Shown piece after piece: positions 1-7,449 of a stretch of 64,000 bases of DNA; within the stretch, counting starts at the first letter, position 1; each line of letters opens with the position of its first letter. A program made the translations under genes and the position numbers. The stretch comes from DASXUX01 sp036504595 (GTDB taxonomy: Bacteria; Planctomycetota; SZUA-567; H5-PLA8). The stretch is from NCBI GenBank assembly GCA_036504595.1, contig DASXUX010000067.1, positions 310,001 to 374,000 on the forward strand. The letters are read 5' to 3'. The notes beneath the pieces are model-generated. The model was not told the origin of the DNA, ran no database searches, and saw only the letters and a list, made by a program, of their open reading frames with translations.

Positions 1-315
1 GAAGTCCGCACCGGAAAATCCGTTAAATCGATCGAACAACTCTTTGTTGTCCGTAAACGTTCCAAAGTCCCAGTGCTTTGTGTCTCCCAACTGCTTTAGG
101 TCATTGAACATCTTGTTGTGGCCTTCCCACTCCTTATTCGCGAAGTTCTTCACGTCCCCGCTTGTCGCTCGGGTGGTGGCGATCTTCGCCATTTGCAGTT
201 CAGTGTTGGTGTTGTCCCACGTGTGCTTGAAAAAATCGGCATCGGACGTATCGGCAAAGGCGCGCGTCAGGCTTGCCAACATGAAAACTGCAATCACTGC
301 AGCGTAAATCCTCAT
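1..315 (-). CDS. DUF4142 family secreted protein, C-terminus cut by window edge
   Basis: The frame is open from an ATG at 315 to base 1, giving 105 codons, so the gene continues beyond the window. The protein starts with a signal peptide (MRIYAAVIAVFMLASLTRAFA, cleavage near residue 21). The mature part begins DADFFKHTWDNTNTELQMA and continues with KIATTRATSGDVKNFANKEW. An alternating helical pattern with 'vk-FA' and a conserved H at 'EGHNKMF' is typical of DUF4142, a helical periplasmic domain of unknown function. Known members lie in the envelope of Gram-negative bacteria; no enzyme activity is established. The complementary strand also has open frames, but only this one has a signal peptide and a family-like pattern. 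Confidence 0.75.
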   Translation of the reverse strand, partial: MRIYAAVIAVFMLASLTRAFADTSDADFFKHTWDNTNTELQMAKIATTRATSGDVKNFANKEWEGHNKMFNDLKQLGDTKHWDFGTFTDNKELFDRFNGFSGADF

Positions 316-556
316 GTGCTTCTTCTCCTCGTTTACTGCCCTTCCTTCAGTCCTTTCACCGGACTGTCCGGCGAACCTAACAGCGCCTCAGTTCGCCCGC
401 TTGCGCCTTACGCACACGCGGTGCCGGATTAACCTCTGCTTAACACTGTTTGCGTGAGGCCCTGCGCACCGCGAAACCCGGCCGCTATGCACTAACGGAG
501 CTAGGGGAAAATGTGGGTGGACTATTGAACTGTCACAGACTAGTGGGCCGTACTTC

Positions 557-581
557 CCAATGACCAATGACTAATGACCAA
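557..581. repeat. Heptad array 1 (unit AATGACC/AATGACT)
   Basis: Imperfect tandem copies of a 7-bp unit between the DUF4142 and GGDEF-EAL genes. The remainder of 316-588 shows no gene or clear terminator. Confidence 0.7.
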
Positions 582-588
582 CGTCCCC

Positions 589-2493
589 TCACCAACGTTG
601 GTCTTTTGCGATCATCTCGCCCATTTGATCGGGGAGTGTTGGGTGCGCGAAGTAATATCCTTGGCCGAAATCGCAGTTTAGCTCACGCAAAAGCCCCAAC
701 TGGGCGGTGGTCTCGACGCCTTCGGCAATCACTTCCAGGTTGAAGTTTCGTGCCAACGAGAGGATAGTCCGGACGATTGCATTGCTCTTGCTGTCTTTTT
801 CGTTCATGCCTCCAATGAAGGAGCGATCGATCTTGAGCACGTCCAGAGGGAAACGGTGCAGGTAATTCAGTGAGGAATAACCCGTGCCGAAATCGTCCAT
901 GCTCAGCCGAATCCCCAGCTTGCGCAATTCTGCCAGAACGGCAGCGTTGGCTTGCGAATTCTTCATCAAGGTTCCTTCGGTCACTTCGATTTTCAGATTG
1001 GACCCGCTCAAGCCGGTTTGATCGAGAATCGTTGCGACTTCTTCGACCAGATTCGGTTGCGAGAGCACGCGCGCCGAAACGTTGACGCTCATGCTCCAAT
1101 TCGCGGCCTGCCGATACTGCCGCAGCCATTGCTTCATCTGCTTGCACGATTCGCGCAACACCCAGAAGGTGATCGGCACGATCAACCCGGTCTCTTCGGC
1201 GACGGGTATAAACTCGTCCGGAGTGACGCGTCCGGCCTGCTGGTCCCATCGAATCAGAGCTTCACACCCGGACATCTGGCCGTTCTTGAGCGAGACAATA
1301 GGCTGGTAGTGCAGCACAAACTGGGTCGGGCCGATGGGCCGTACTTGCGACGCGCTGGCGGGAATGATCGAGCGCACGGCCCGGTGCAGCCCGCTCTCTA
1401 AATTCTGGAGCGTGATCGCCTGCAAGTGCATTCCCGACTGGTAGAACTCCTGGCAGGCCCGGCCGCGCGATTTCGCCCGGTACATGGCAATATCCGCATC
1501 GCGCAGCAAGTCCTCCGGCTTGAAGCCCTTGGACTTGGCGATCGCAATGCCAATGCTGACCGTGACAAAAAACTCTTTCTGATCGACTTTGAGCGCATGC
1601 CGCAGATCCTTATGGACGCGGTCGGCGATGGCATTGGCCTCGGTCAGGCCATGAATGTCCTCCAGCAGAACGCAAAACTCGTCGCCGCCGAAGCGCGCCA
1701 CCGTATCGGTCGGCCGCATGCATTTTTCCAGACGCTTGGCGAATTCGTTGAGCAACTGGTCGCCCACGCCATGCCCCAAGCTGTCGTTCACGTTCTTGAA
1801 ACGATCCAAGTCCATGAATAACACGCCCACCGCTTCCCCTGGCCGCCGTCCCAGGCGCTCCATCGCATGCCGCAGCCGGTCCATCAGCAGAGCGCGATTC
1901 GCCAGCCCGGTCAGCGAGTCGTGGAACACGTCGTGGATCAACCCCAATTCGACCGACTTGCGCGAGGTGATATCCGCCTGCGTGCCGGCCATGCGGTAGG
2001 CATGTCCCGCCGCGTCGCGCGCGGCCATGCCCACGCAGTGCACCCACTGAGGCTTGTTATTCTTGTTGAAGATGCGGTATTCGCGCTGCAGAAACGGCGT
2101 GTGGTTTTCCAGGTGCCGCTTGATCTCGGCCTGCAAGCCAGCCAGATCGTGCGGGTGTACGCGCCGGAGCCAGCTCTCGACCGTGTCTGAGAACTCAGTC
2201 TCGCCGTAGCCCAACATAGCCTTCCACTCGCGCGAGAAGAAAATCGTATTCGTCTTCAGATCCCAGTCCCACAAGCCCCCGTTGGCCGCCTTCAGCGCCA
2301 GCGCGTATTGTTCTTCGCGTTGAAGCAGCGCCCTTTCCGCATCCCGCAGGCGTTTCTCGCTTTGCAGATGGATGCTCATCTCACGCTTGAGGCTCTCGTT
2401 CACTTTTGTCAGTGCAGCGACATGCTGCCGCAAACGGTGTTCGTTCCAGTTCTGCCGAAGAGGCGGCACAATAGAGCTGATGTTCGCACGCAT
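589..2493 (-). CDS. PAS-GGDEF-EAL protein: diguanylate cyclase/phosphodiesterase
   Basis: 634 aa, predicted to make or break cyclic di-GMP. Order: a short coiled region (about 15-65), a PAS sensor domain (about 65-180, with the WDWD and REYRIF pattern), GGDEF (about 190-350) and EAL (about 390-630). The cyclase motif RFGGDEF is intact near residue 267, and an RPTD inhibitory site lies exactly five residues before GGDEF. The EAL part keeps EALIRW, the N in SVNVSAR, DDFGTG, KIDRSF and AEGVET, so both domains look catalytically competent. No membrane segment is seen, so it is probably cytoplasmic. I start at the ATG at 2493 because GAGGGGG precedes it by about six bases; a TTG at 2508 is less likely. 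The gene stands alone. Confidence 0.93.
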   Translation of the reverse strand: MRANISSIVPPLRQNWNEHRLRQHVAALTKVNESLKREMSIHLQSEKRLRDAERALLQREEQYALALKAANGGLWDWDLKTNTIFFSREWKAMLGYGETEFSDTVESWLRRVHPHDLAGLQAEIKRHLENHTPFLQREYRIFNKNNKPQWVHCVGMAARDAAGHAYRMAGTQADITSRKSVELGLIHDVFHDSLTGLANRALLMDRLRHAMERLGRRPGEAVGVLFMDLDRFKNVNDSLGHGVGDQLLNEFAKRLEKCMRPTDTVARFGGDEFCVLLEDIHGLTEANAIADRVHKDLRHALKVDQKEFFVTVSIGIAIAKSKGFKPEDLLRDADIAMYRAKSRGRACQEFYQSGMHLQAITLQNLESGLHRAVRSIIPASASQVRPIGPTQFVLHYQPIVSLKNGQMSGCEALIRWDQQAGRVTPDEFIPVAEETGLIVPITFWVLRESCKQMKQWLRQYRQAANWSMSVNVSARVLSQPNLVEEVATILDQTGLSGSNLKIEVTEGTLMKNSQANAAVLAELRKLGIRLSMDDFGTGYSSLNYLHRFPLDVLKIDRSFIGGMNEKDSKSNAIVRTILSLARNFNLEVIAEGVETTAQLGLLRELNCDFGQGYYFAHPTLPDQMGEMIAKDQRW

Positions 2494-2855
2494 TGCAGTC
2501 CCCCTCAAAAGCTGCCACGTCGCTAAAATTCTGTGAGCTCAGGCCTTCTCATGCCTGGAGCGAACCACCGGGTGGCAAGCGTTGCGCCAACAACGTGGTC
2601 TTCACACAAATCGCACGGCAGCACCGAAATTGGGCAGAATGCACGCACTTGCGCGCCGCTCAACATGTCATGCCGGGAAAAATATCGGACTGATAATTCA
2701 CAGGGCGCCAGACCCCCGCCGAGGTGTATGCGAACTCAACGATGCAGCCTTCATGTTTTTTCATCCTGAGTGTGGCTGAATTCGACCAATGCGGCGGAAC
2801 GGTTGAAGGAGTCCTTCCTTTGGATCGATCATCTTGGCAGAGGACCTGACCTCCA
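2494..2855. other. Intergenic region between divergent genes
   Basis: About 360 bp separating the divergent GGDEF-EAL gene and the secreted protein gene. It must hold promoters for both. I see no convincing RNA gene, terminator or repeat, only a short AAGGAGTCCTT palindrome near 2807. Confidence 0.4.
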
Positions 2856-4730
2856 ATGTGGATTCGGTTCCGGCTGGCCGCAGCGGCTGTGTGTGCCGCT
2901 GCATCGCTGAGGGGCGGAGAATTGCGGCCCTGTACGCTCGACGACTTCGCTTGTGGCTTGCCCCAGGGCGCGAACAATTCCGCTGACTACCGCGACTACT
3001 CGCGCTTGGCCGCGGCCCGCGGGCTCATCGATGGTAGTCATGGACATTCCGTAACCATCGAACGCGGAGTGGCCCACATTACGGTGGGGCGGGCCTCCGT
3101 GCCCGCCGGTAATGGTGGTGAGGCGGGCAGGGACGCCCGCCCTACTGACAGTCAGGCTGGCTTTTGGTTCTCACTTGCCGGCATGCATGACGAACCCCGC
3201 ATGCTGGATTTTGAGCATGCGTTGCCAGAACCGATCTCCGGCGCTTTCCAGCTCAAAGTCACCGGCCTGCAACTGAAGCTCAAAGGCAAAGGCTCTCTGC
3301 GGATTGAGCTGAAATCCCTGCGTGACGGCGCCGGCGTCCCTGCCGGCGAACACATGCGGCACACCTTCGTCTTTCAGCAGATTGACAGCGCGGACTACAC
3401 AACCCTGACAACACAGTTTCCCACGCAGTTGGGACCGCTGAAATTCCTGAACGTCGTCGCCGATGCGCCGAGCGACCTGACGATCGACGACCTTTCGCTC
3501 GTGACCGAAACTCAGAACCTCGATCCGCTGCGGTATGCCTTTCTCTGCGCGTACGCTCAATTGCTGCGCTGTTACGACCCGGCCACCGGTTGCACGCGCG
3601 ATCACGGACAACTTCCGGCGGGCCAGTTCGACTGCGTCCCGATCATGGGCGGCCAGGCCCTGGCGGCTGCATGTGCGTTTCGCCTGGGCGTTATCGCGGA
3701 AAAAGATGCCGTCAGCTTGGCGCAAAAGAGCATCGACGCACTGCTCGCCATTCCGCGCCATGAGTCCGGACTCCTGCCGCACTGGCTGGAACGCGGCAAA
3801 CGCCATCCCTGTTCCGAAATCAGCACCGTGGACAGTGCCACCGCTCTGCTCAGCGCGATACAAGCCGCAGGAATACTGAAGTTGTCCTCGCGGCTGGAGG
3901 CGCTGCGGCGCGTGGTCGATGCAATCGATTTTGCGGCCGTGACCACGACCGGCGGTGAAATCAGCCATGGCTTCAGTAAGGACGGCACGCTGCTGCCGAA
4001 CACATGGAGAGAATGGGGCGGGGAAACGGCGCTCGTCTCCCTGCTGAAAAGCTACCAGAACCCGGCGGGCACCGAACCGGTCTGCAAACATACGCCGCCG
4101 CACTACAACGGCGTCGGCTTCATCATCGAACTGGGCGCGCTGCTGATCCCCCATCTCGGGGCCGAAGGCGCCGGCTCCGACAAATGGGGCGTGAACTGGA
4201 ATACCGAGCGGCGCCGGCATTACAACGCGCAGCAACTGCATCGAGATTCGCCCTTTGGCGTCGCCTTCTCCGCCGCCGAAGTCGTTGCGGGCGAGGAGGA
4301 CCGCCTGGCGGGCATGACCCGGTACGGAGTGTTCGGGCTTGCGGAGCCCAAGCTGGACGGAGGCCGGATGTGGTACACGCCGCATTACCGCTTCATGACC
4401 GCCTCGCTCGACATCAACGGCACCGAGAAGCTCTTCGATCGCTTCCGCAAAGCCGGCCTGCTTTCACCGCTCAGCGGCCCGGCTGAGTCCATTCTGATCA
4501 ACGCCGACGGCACCGTCGCACGCTGGCACTCCGCCGAAATCGCGCTCAACGCCTGGTTCAGCGTGATGGGCGCCTATCACGCCATCTGCCGCCGCGACGG
4601 CCTGGTGGATGACGTTTACCAGACCGCGACGACCGACCCGCGCCTGCGCGCCGCCATCGGGACGATGTTTCCCGGGCAGGAGACGCGCTTCGCGCCGCCG
4701 TCATCAGTACCGAGCGGCGCCACACCTTGA
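2856..4730 (+). CDS. Secreted protein of unknown function, possible alpha/alpha-toroid hydrolase
   Basis: 624 aa with an N-terminal hydrophobic stretch (IRFRLAAAAVCAAAS) that fits a signal peptide. Residues about 95-230 look like a beta-rich carbohydrate-binding-type domain. From about 240 onward the protein is helical with repeated aromatic and histidine motifs (GQFDCVPIMGGQA, LLPHWLERG, WREWGGETAL, WYTPHYRFM), resembling the helical barrels of glycan-processing enzymes. I cannot assign a family. Two REP-like palindromes lie in frame and encode RASVPAGN...GRDARPT (3085-3144) and GAGVPAG (3330-3347), which look like insertions rather than conserved sequence. A 64-bp gap separates it from the next gene, so the two may be cotranscribed. 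Confidence 0.6.
   Translation: MWIRFRLAAAAVCAAASLRGGELRPCTLDDFACGLPQGANNSADYRDYSRLAAARGLIDGSHGHSVTIERGVAHITVGRASVPAGNGGEAGRDARPTDSQAGFWFSLAGMHDEPRMLDFEHALPEPISGAFQLKVTGLQLKLKGKGSLRIELKSLRDGAGVPAGEHMRHTFVFQQIDSADYTTLTTQFPTQLGPLKFLNVVADAPSDLTIDDLSLVTETQNLDPLRYAFLCAYAQLLRCYDPATGCTRDHGQLPAGQFDCVPIMGGQALAAACAFRLGVIAEKDAVSLAQKSIDALLAIPRHESGLLPHWLERGKRHPCSEISTVDSATALLSAIQAAGILKLSSRLEALRRVVDAIDFAAVTTTGGEISHGFSKDGTLLPNTWREWGGETALVSLLKSYQNPAGTEPVCKHTPPHYNGVGFIIELGALLIPHLGAEGAGSDKWGVNWNTERRRHYNAQQLHRDSPFGVAFSAAEVVAGEEDRLAGMTRYGVFGLAEPKLDGGRMWYTPHYRFMTASLDINGTEKLFDRFRKAGLLSPLSGPAESILINADGTVARWHSAEIALNAWFSVMGAYHAICRRDGLVDDVYQTATTDPRLRAAIGTMFPGQETRFAPPSSVPSGATP
3085..3144. repeat. REP-like palindrome pair inside CDS
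   Basis: Contains GGGCGGGCCTCCGTGCCCGCC-type and GGCGGGCAGGGACGCCCGCC palindromes. It reads in frame through the host gene. A near-copy in inverted layout lies at 17854-17914. Confidence 0.75.
3330..3347. repeat. REP-like palindrome inside CDS
   Basis: GCCGGCGTCCCTGCCGGC, read as AGVPAG in the host gene. The same core recurs at 6642, 40917, 49011 and 63757. Confidence 0.65.
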
Positions 4731-4793
4731 CCGTTCTGTCCGCTGCGAGTACGTTTTGCTGGCGCCCGCCAAAAACCCCGGAGGTTCTCCGCG

Positions 4794-5324
4794 ATGAGCC
4801 AGCACGGCAAGAAGGATGTAGACGCTCGGCGTGACGCCGAAAGCGTGCTCCGGGAACAAGCCATCGGCGAGTACCAACTGTACCAGGAATTGCAGCAGCG
4901 CCGAGCCATCTTGAAAGAACGTTTTCCTTCCATCTATTCGCGCGTTGCCCTGCTTGAGAAACTGGCGATGTTGCAGCAGTCGCGCGGCGGTGAGTTCCCG
5001 CCGAAAGTCGTCTTTATTCACATGGCGGACTACATTTTGAACGTGCGGCGCTTGGGCGTCATCGACATTGAGGCGCTGCTGGTCGCCGTCGAAGTGTACG
5101 AACACAACGACATCGTGCCGGGGATCGTCTGGGTGCCGCTCGATCACATCTGGTGGGCCGGCACGACCGACGCCCCGATCAATACCGAACAAATGGGCCT
5201 GCGCAACAAGCAGGATCCCGACCCCGCGCTTCCACTGGATTACCAGGCCATGCGCCTGCGCCTGGCCGGTATGCTGCCGCGGGAAAAGCAAGATCCTCCG
5301 TTGCCGGCGATCAAACTGGAGTAA
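4794..5324 (+). CDS. Conserved-looking hypothetical cytoplasmic protein
   Basis: 176 aa, preceded by a good ribosome site (GGAGG nine bases before the ATG). No signal peptide or membrane segment. The first 70 residues are charged and helical (QLYQELQQRRAILKERFPSI). The middle is hydrophobic and beta/alpha-like (VVFIHMADYILNVRRLGVID) and ends in an acidic, proline-rich tail with two adjacent tryptophans (DHIWWAG). I do not recognise a family. The stop codon is followed at once by a structured repeat that may also end transcription. Confidence 0.7.
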   Translation: MSQHGKKDVDARRDAESVLREQAIGEYQLYQELQQRRAILKERFPSIYSRVALLEKLAMLQQSRGGEFPPKVVFIHMADYILNVRRLGVIDIEALLVAVEVYEHNDIVPGIVWVPLDHIWWAGTTDAPINTEQMGLRNKQDPDPALPLDYQAMRLRLAGMLPREKQDPPLPAIKLE

Positions 5325-5327
5325 TCG

Positions 5328-5431
5328 GCGGCACACACGCGTTCGCGCTGCTTTTTGCGCGAACTCAAGCGTGCGGTCGGCGCATACGTATGCGACCGGT
5401 GCAACGACCGCGTCGCTCCCTGCGTGCGCGG
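5328..5431. repeat. GTGGCACG hairpin element, copy A
   Basis: Stem GTTCGCGC / GCGCGAAC around the loop TGCTTTTT (5341-5364), flanked by GGCACACACGC and CAAGCGTGC. It is the most diverged of three copies (others at 44994 and 54336). All three follow the stop codon of a plus-strand gene by at most five bases. Confidence 0.7.
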
Positions 5432-5434
5432 CTC

Positions 5435-6397
5435 CTACTTCGCGCTGTGTTCCGGAAAATCCTTCTCGTAGCGCCTAACCAGAGCATCCACATCTGCCGG
5501 CACGACGTAAATCTTGCCGCGAATTTTCTTACGTTCGCCGGGCTTCAGGCCGCCGATGCGGAAATCGGAGTGGATGCAGGCGTAAATGCCCTGAAACAGT
5601 TCTTGATACGGTTCCCACGCGGTGGCGAGGATTGTTTTCTCGTCGCCTGAAAAGACCCCCATCAACCCGTTGGATGGCGCGATGCTGCTCAATGGGCGCG
5701 GATTGACATCGTTGCGATCCACATGCTTGGGACACCAGACCTGCCCCGGCATGTAGCGTGCCTTTGTGGCCCAGGGCTGCGTTGGCAATCGGGCGAGTTT
5801 GCCATCGACGAAGATGAAACACTTCGGCAAATACGTCTCCGGCGTGAGACTCGTAAACGGCCCGGCCTGAATGCACGGCTGCACCCATTGCGCGTCCGAC
5901 GCGGTCGCCGTCGGATTGCTGGCTTCCAGTTCAAAGCTGACGTCGTCCTTGCCCGCGATAATCTGGTGCTCGACGACGATGCCATCCTTCACGTCGCAGT
6001 GCAGCTTTAAGCGCTTGCCGTCAGGAGTGGCCTCCACCAGCGAAGTCTTGTGGCCAATGACCGTCTGTCCCCAATCGCGATCGGTTGAGCCCGGCCGGCA
6101 ATAGGCCTCGAGATAGTTGATTTGAATCTGCCCCGTCGGCAGCGCCGCGCCTTTAATCGTCAGAACGTTCTTCGACCATTCCAGCGAAAGCCCATCCTGC
6201 TTCGGCATGTTCTCCTCCGCATGAAGGCCGAGCGCGAGAACGATGAAGAGCATGTGTGGCACGGGCAGGCCGCGCCACGTCTTTTTGTGGCGCGGATTGC
6301 CCGTGAATCGGGCGCGCCACCGCACGGGCAATCCGCTGGAGCAAGAAGCCGCTCCAGCGGCCTGTCCGTGCCACACACTTGAATTGTGTTTGTTCAT
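5435..6397 (-). CDS. Secreted hypothetical protein with a repeat element in its leader
   Basis: Up to 320 aa from the ATG at 6397. Residues 8-48 are encoded by a cloverleaf-like repeat (6253-6377). A normal signal peptide (MLFIVLALGLHAEE) begins exactly at the inner edge of that repeat, from an ATG at 6253, which would give 272 aa. No Shine-Dalgarno lies before 6253; GGGGG precedes 6397 by about ten bases. The mature protein is beta-rich (IKGAALPTGQIQINYLEAYC, SFELEASNPTATASDAQWVQ) and ends with a basic tail; family not recognised. The likely history is a leader split by the repeat. The fmt gene lies just upstream on the same strand. Confidence 0.6.
   Translation of the reverse strand: MNKHNSSVWHGQAAGAASCSSGLPVRWRARFTGNPRHKKTWRGLPVPHMLFIVLALGLHAEENMPKQDGLSLEWSKNVLTIKGAALPTGQIQINYLEAYCRPGSTDRDWGQTVIGHKTSLVEATPDGKRLKLHCDVKDGIVVEHQIIAGKDDVSFELEASNPTATASDAQWVQPCIQAGPFTSLTPETYLPKCFIFVDGKLARLPTQPWATKARYMPGQVWCPKHVDRNDVNPRPLSSIAPSNGLMGVFSGDEKTILATAWEPYQELFQGIYACIHSDFRIGGLKPGERKKIRGKIYVVPADVDALVRRYEKDFPEHSAK
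6253..6377. repeat. Cloverleaf-like structured repeat, copy 1
   Basis: Outer stem TGTGTGGCACGGGCAGGCCG (6253-6272) pairs with 6358-6377, 19 of 20. Arm 1 is GCGCCAC-gtcttttt-GTGGCGC (6272-6293). The central stem GGATTGCCCGTG (6294-6305) pairs perfectly with 6323-6334. Arm 2 is GCTGGAGC-aagaagcc-GCTCCAGC (6335-6358). Other copies lie at 52243 and 57011. Confidence 0.9.
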
Positions 6398-6403
6398 CTG
6401 TGG

Positions 6404-7390
6404 CTACCCCCAGATAGAGCCTGCCAGAAGCGCTCGCCCGGCGCCGCGCAGGAATTCAGCCGCGCTCATCGCACGCTTGCCTTCGGGCTGAAGCTGCGAG
6501 ATTCGCAGAGCGCCGCCGCCGCACGCGACCACCAGCAGTGCCTGTTCGCCGGCCCCTAAAACGCAGCCGCTTCCGGGTGCTACGCCAGGGCGATCCGGTA
6601 ACACGGCAGCTTTCGCCACGCGCAGGCGAAGGGGCTTTGTTGCCGGCACGGAGGCCGGCGCTACCACGCTCGTCCACGCGCCCGGCCAGGGATTCATCGC
6701 GCGCACAAAGCGCTCCAGGTACGCGGCGTCTTTCGTCCAATCGATCTTGCCGCTGTCTTTGGTGAGCTTTGGCGTGTAGCTGGACTGGCTTTCATCTTGG
6801 GGCGTGAACGTCACCGGTCCGGCGGAAATGCGCTCGATGGCTTCCACGAAACACTCGGCGGCGAGCTCCGCCAGCCGGTCGTGAAGCGTTCCCGTGTCGT
6901 CGTCGGGACCTATTGAAATGGCGCGCTGGAATAGCACGGGTCCGCTATCGAGCCCAGCCTCCATGCGCATGATGCTGACGCCCGTCTCATGCTCCCCGCC
7001 CAGCAGGGCCGCCTGAATCGGCGACGCGCCGCGATATTTTGGCAACAGCGAAGCATGTGCATTGATCGGAAAAAGCTGCGGCAGCGCGAGTGCGTCTGCC
7101 CGCAGGATATTCCCATAAGCGATGACGCAGAGCAGGTCCGGCGACAAGTCCCGCAATCGCGCTAAGGTTTTGGAATTGTTGATGGATCGCGGCTGGAAAA
7201 TGCGGTCCGCTGCCAGCCCAAGTTCGCGCGCGGTTGTAACCACCGGCGGCGACACCGGGACTTTGGAGCGCCCCTGTGGCTTATCGGGCTGGGAGACGAT
7301 ACCCACGACCTCATGCTGCGGCCCAAGCGCAATCAGTCGTCGCAAGGATGGAACCGCAATTTCAGGAGTGCCGCAAAATATGATGCGCAT
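6404..7390 (-). CDS. fmt: Methionyl-tRNA formyltransferase
   Basis: 328 aa, close to the usual 310-330. It formylates initiator Met-tRNA using 10-formyl-tetrahydrofolate. The N-terminal Rossmann-type hydrolase domain begins MRIIFCGTPEIAVPSL. The catalytic block NAHASLLPKYRGASPIQ supplies the conserved Asn and His, and MEAGLDSG the conserved Asp. The C-terminal OB-like domain starts near residue 210. A REP-like palindrome at 6642-6664 encodes ASVPA within this C-terminal domain. Neither def nor priA, common neighbours, is seen nearby. A secreted hypothetical protein follows six bases downstream. Confidence 0.96.
   Translation of the reverse strand: MRIIFCGTPEIAVPSLRRLIALGPQHEVVGIVSQPDKPQGRSKVPVSPPVVTTARELGLAADRIFQPRSINNSKTLARLRDLSPDLLCVIAYGNILRADALALPQLFPINAHASLLPKYRGASPIQAALLGGEHETGVSIMRMEAGLDSGPVLFQRAISIGPDDDTGTLHDRLAELAAECFVEAIERISAGPVTFTPQDESQSSYTPKLTKDSGKIDWTKDAAYLERFVRAMNPWPGAWTSVVAPASVPATKPLRLRVAKAAVLPDRPGVAPGSGCVLGAGEQALLVVACGGGALRISQLQPEGKRAMSAAEFLRGAGRALLAGSIWG
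6642..6664. repeat. REP-like palindrome inside fmt
   Basis: GCCGGCACGGAGGCCGGC followed by GCTAC. It lies in the C-terminal domain of fmt. Confidence 0.65.
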
Positions 7391-7419
7391 AGAAACTCGC
7401 GGAGCTTCGCTCGGCTAAA

Positions 7420-7445
7420 CACCAGATACCAGACTCCAGACTCCA
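7420..7445. repeat. Heptad array 2 (unit CCAGACT)
   Basis: Three to four imperfect copies of CCAGACT/CCAGATA between fmt and the next gene. The same unit dominates the array at 30148-30250 and, as complement, that at 20882-20916. Confidence 0.7.
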
Positions 7446-7449
7446 CTTC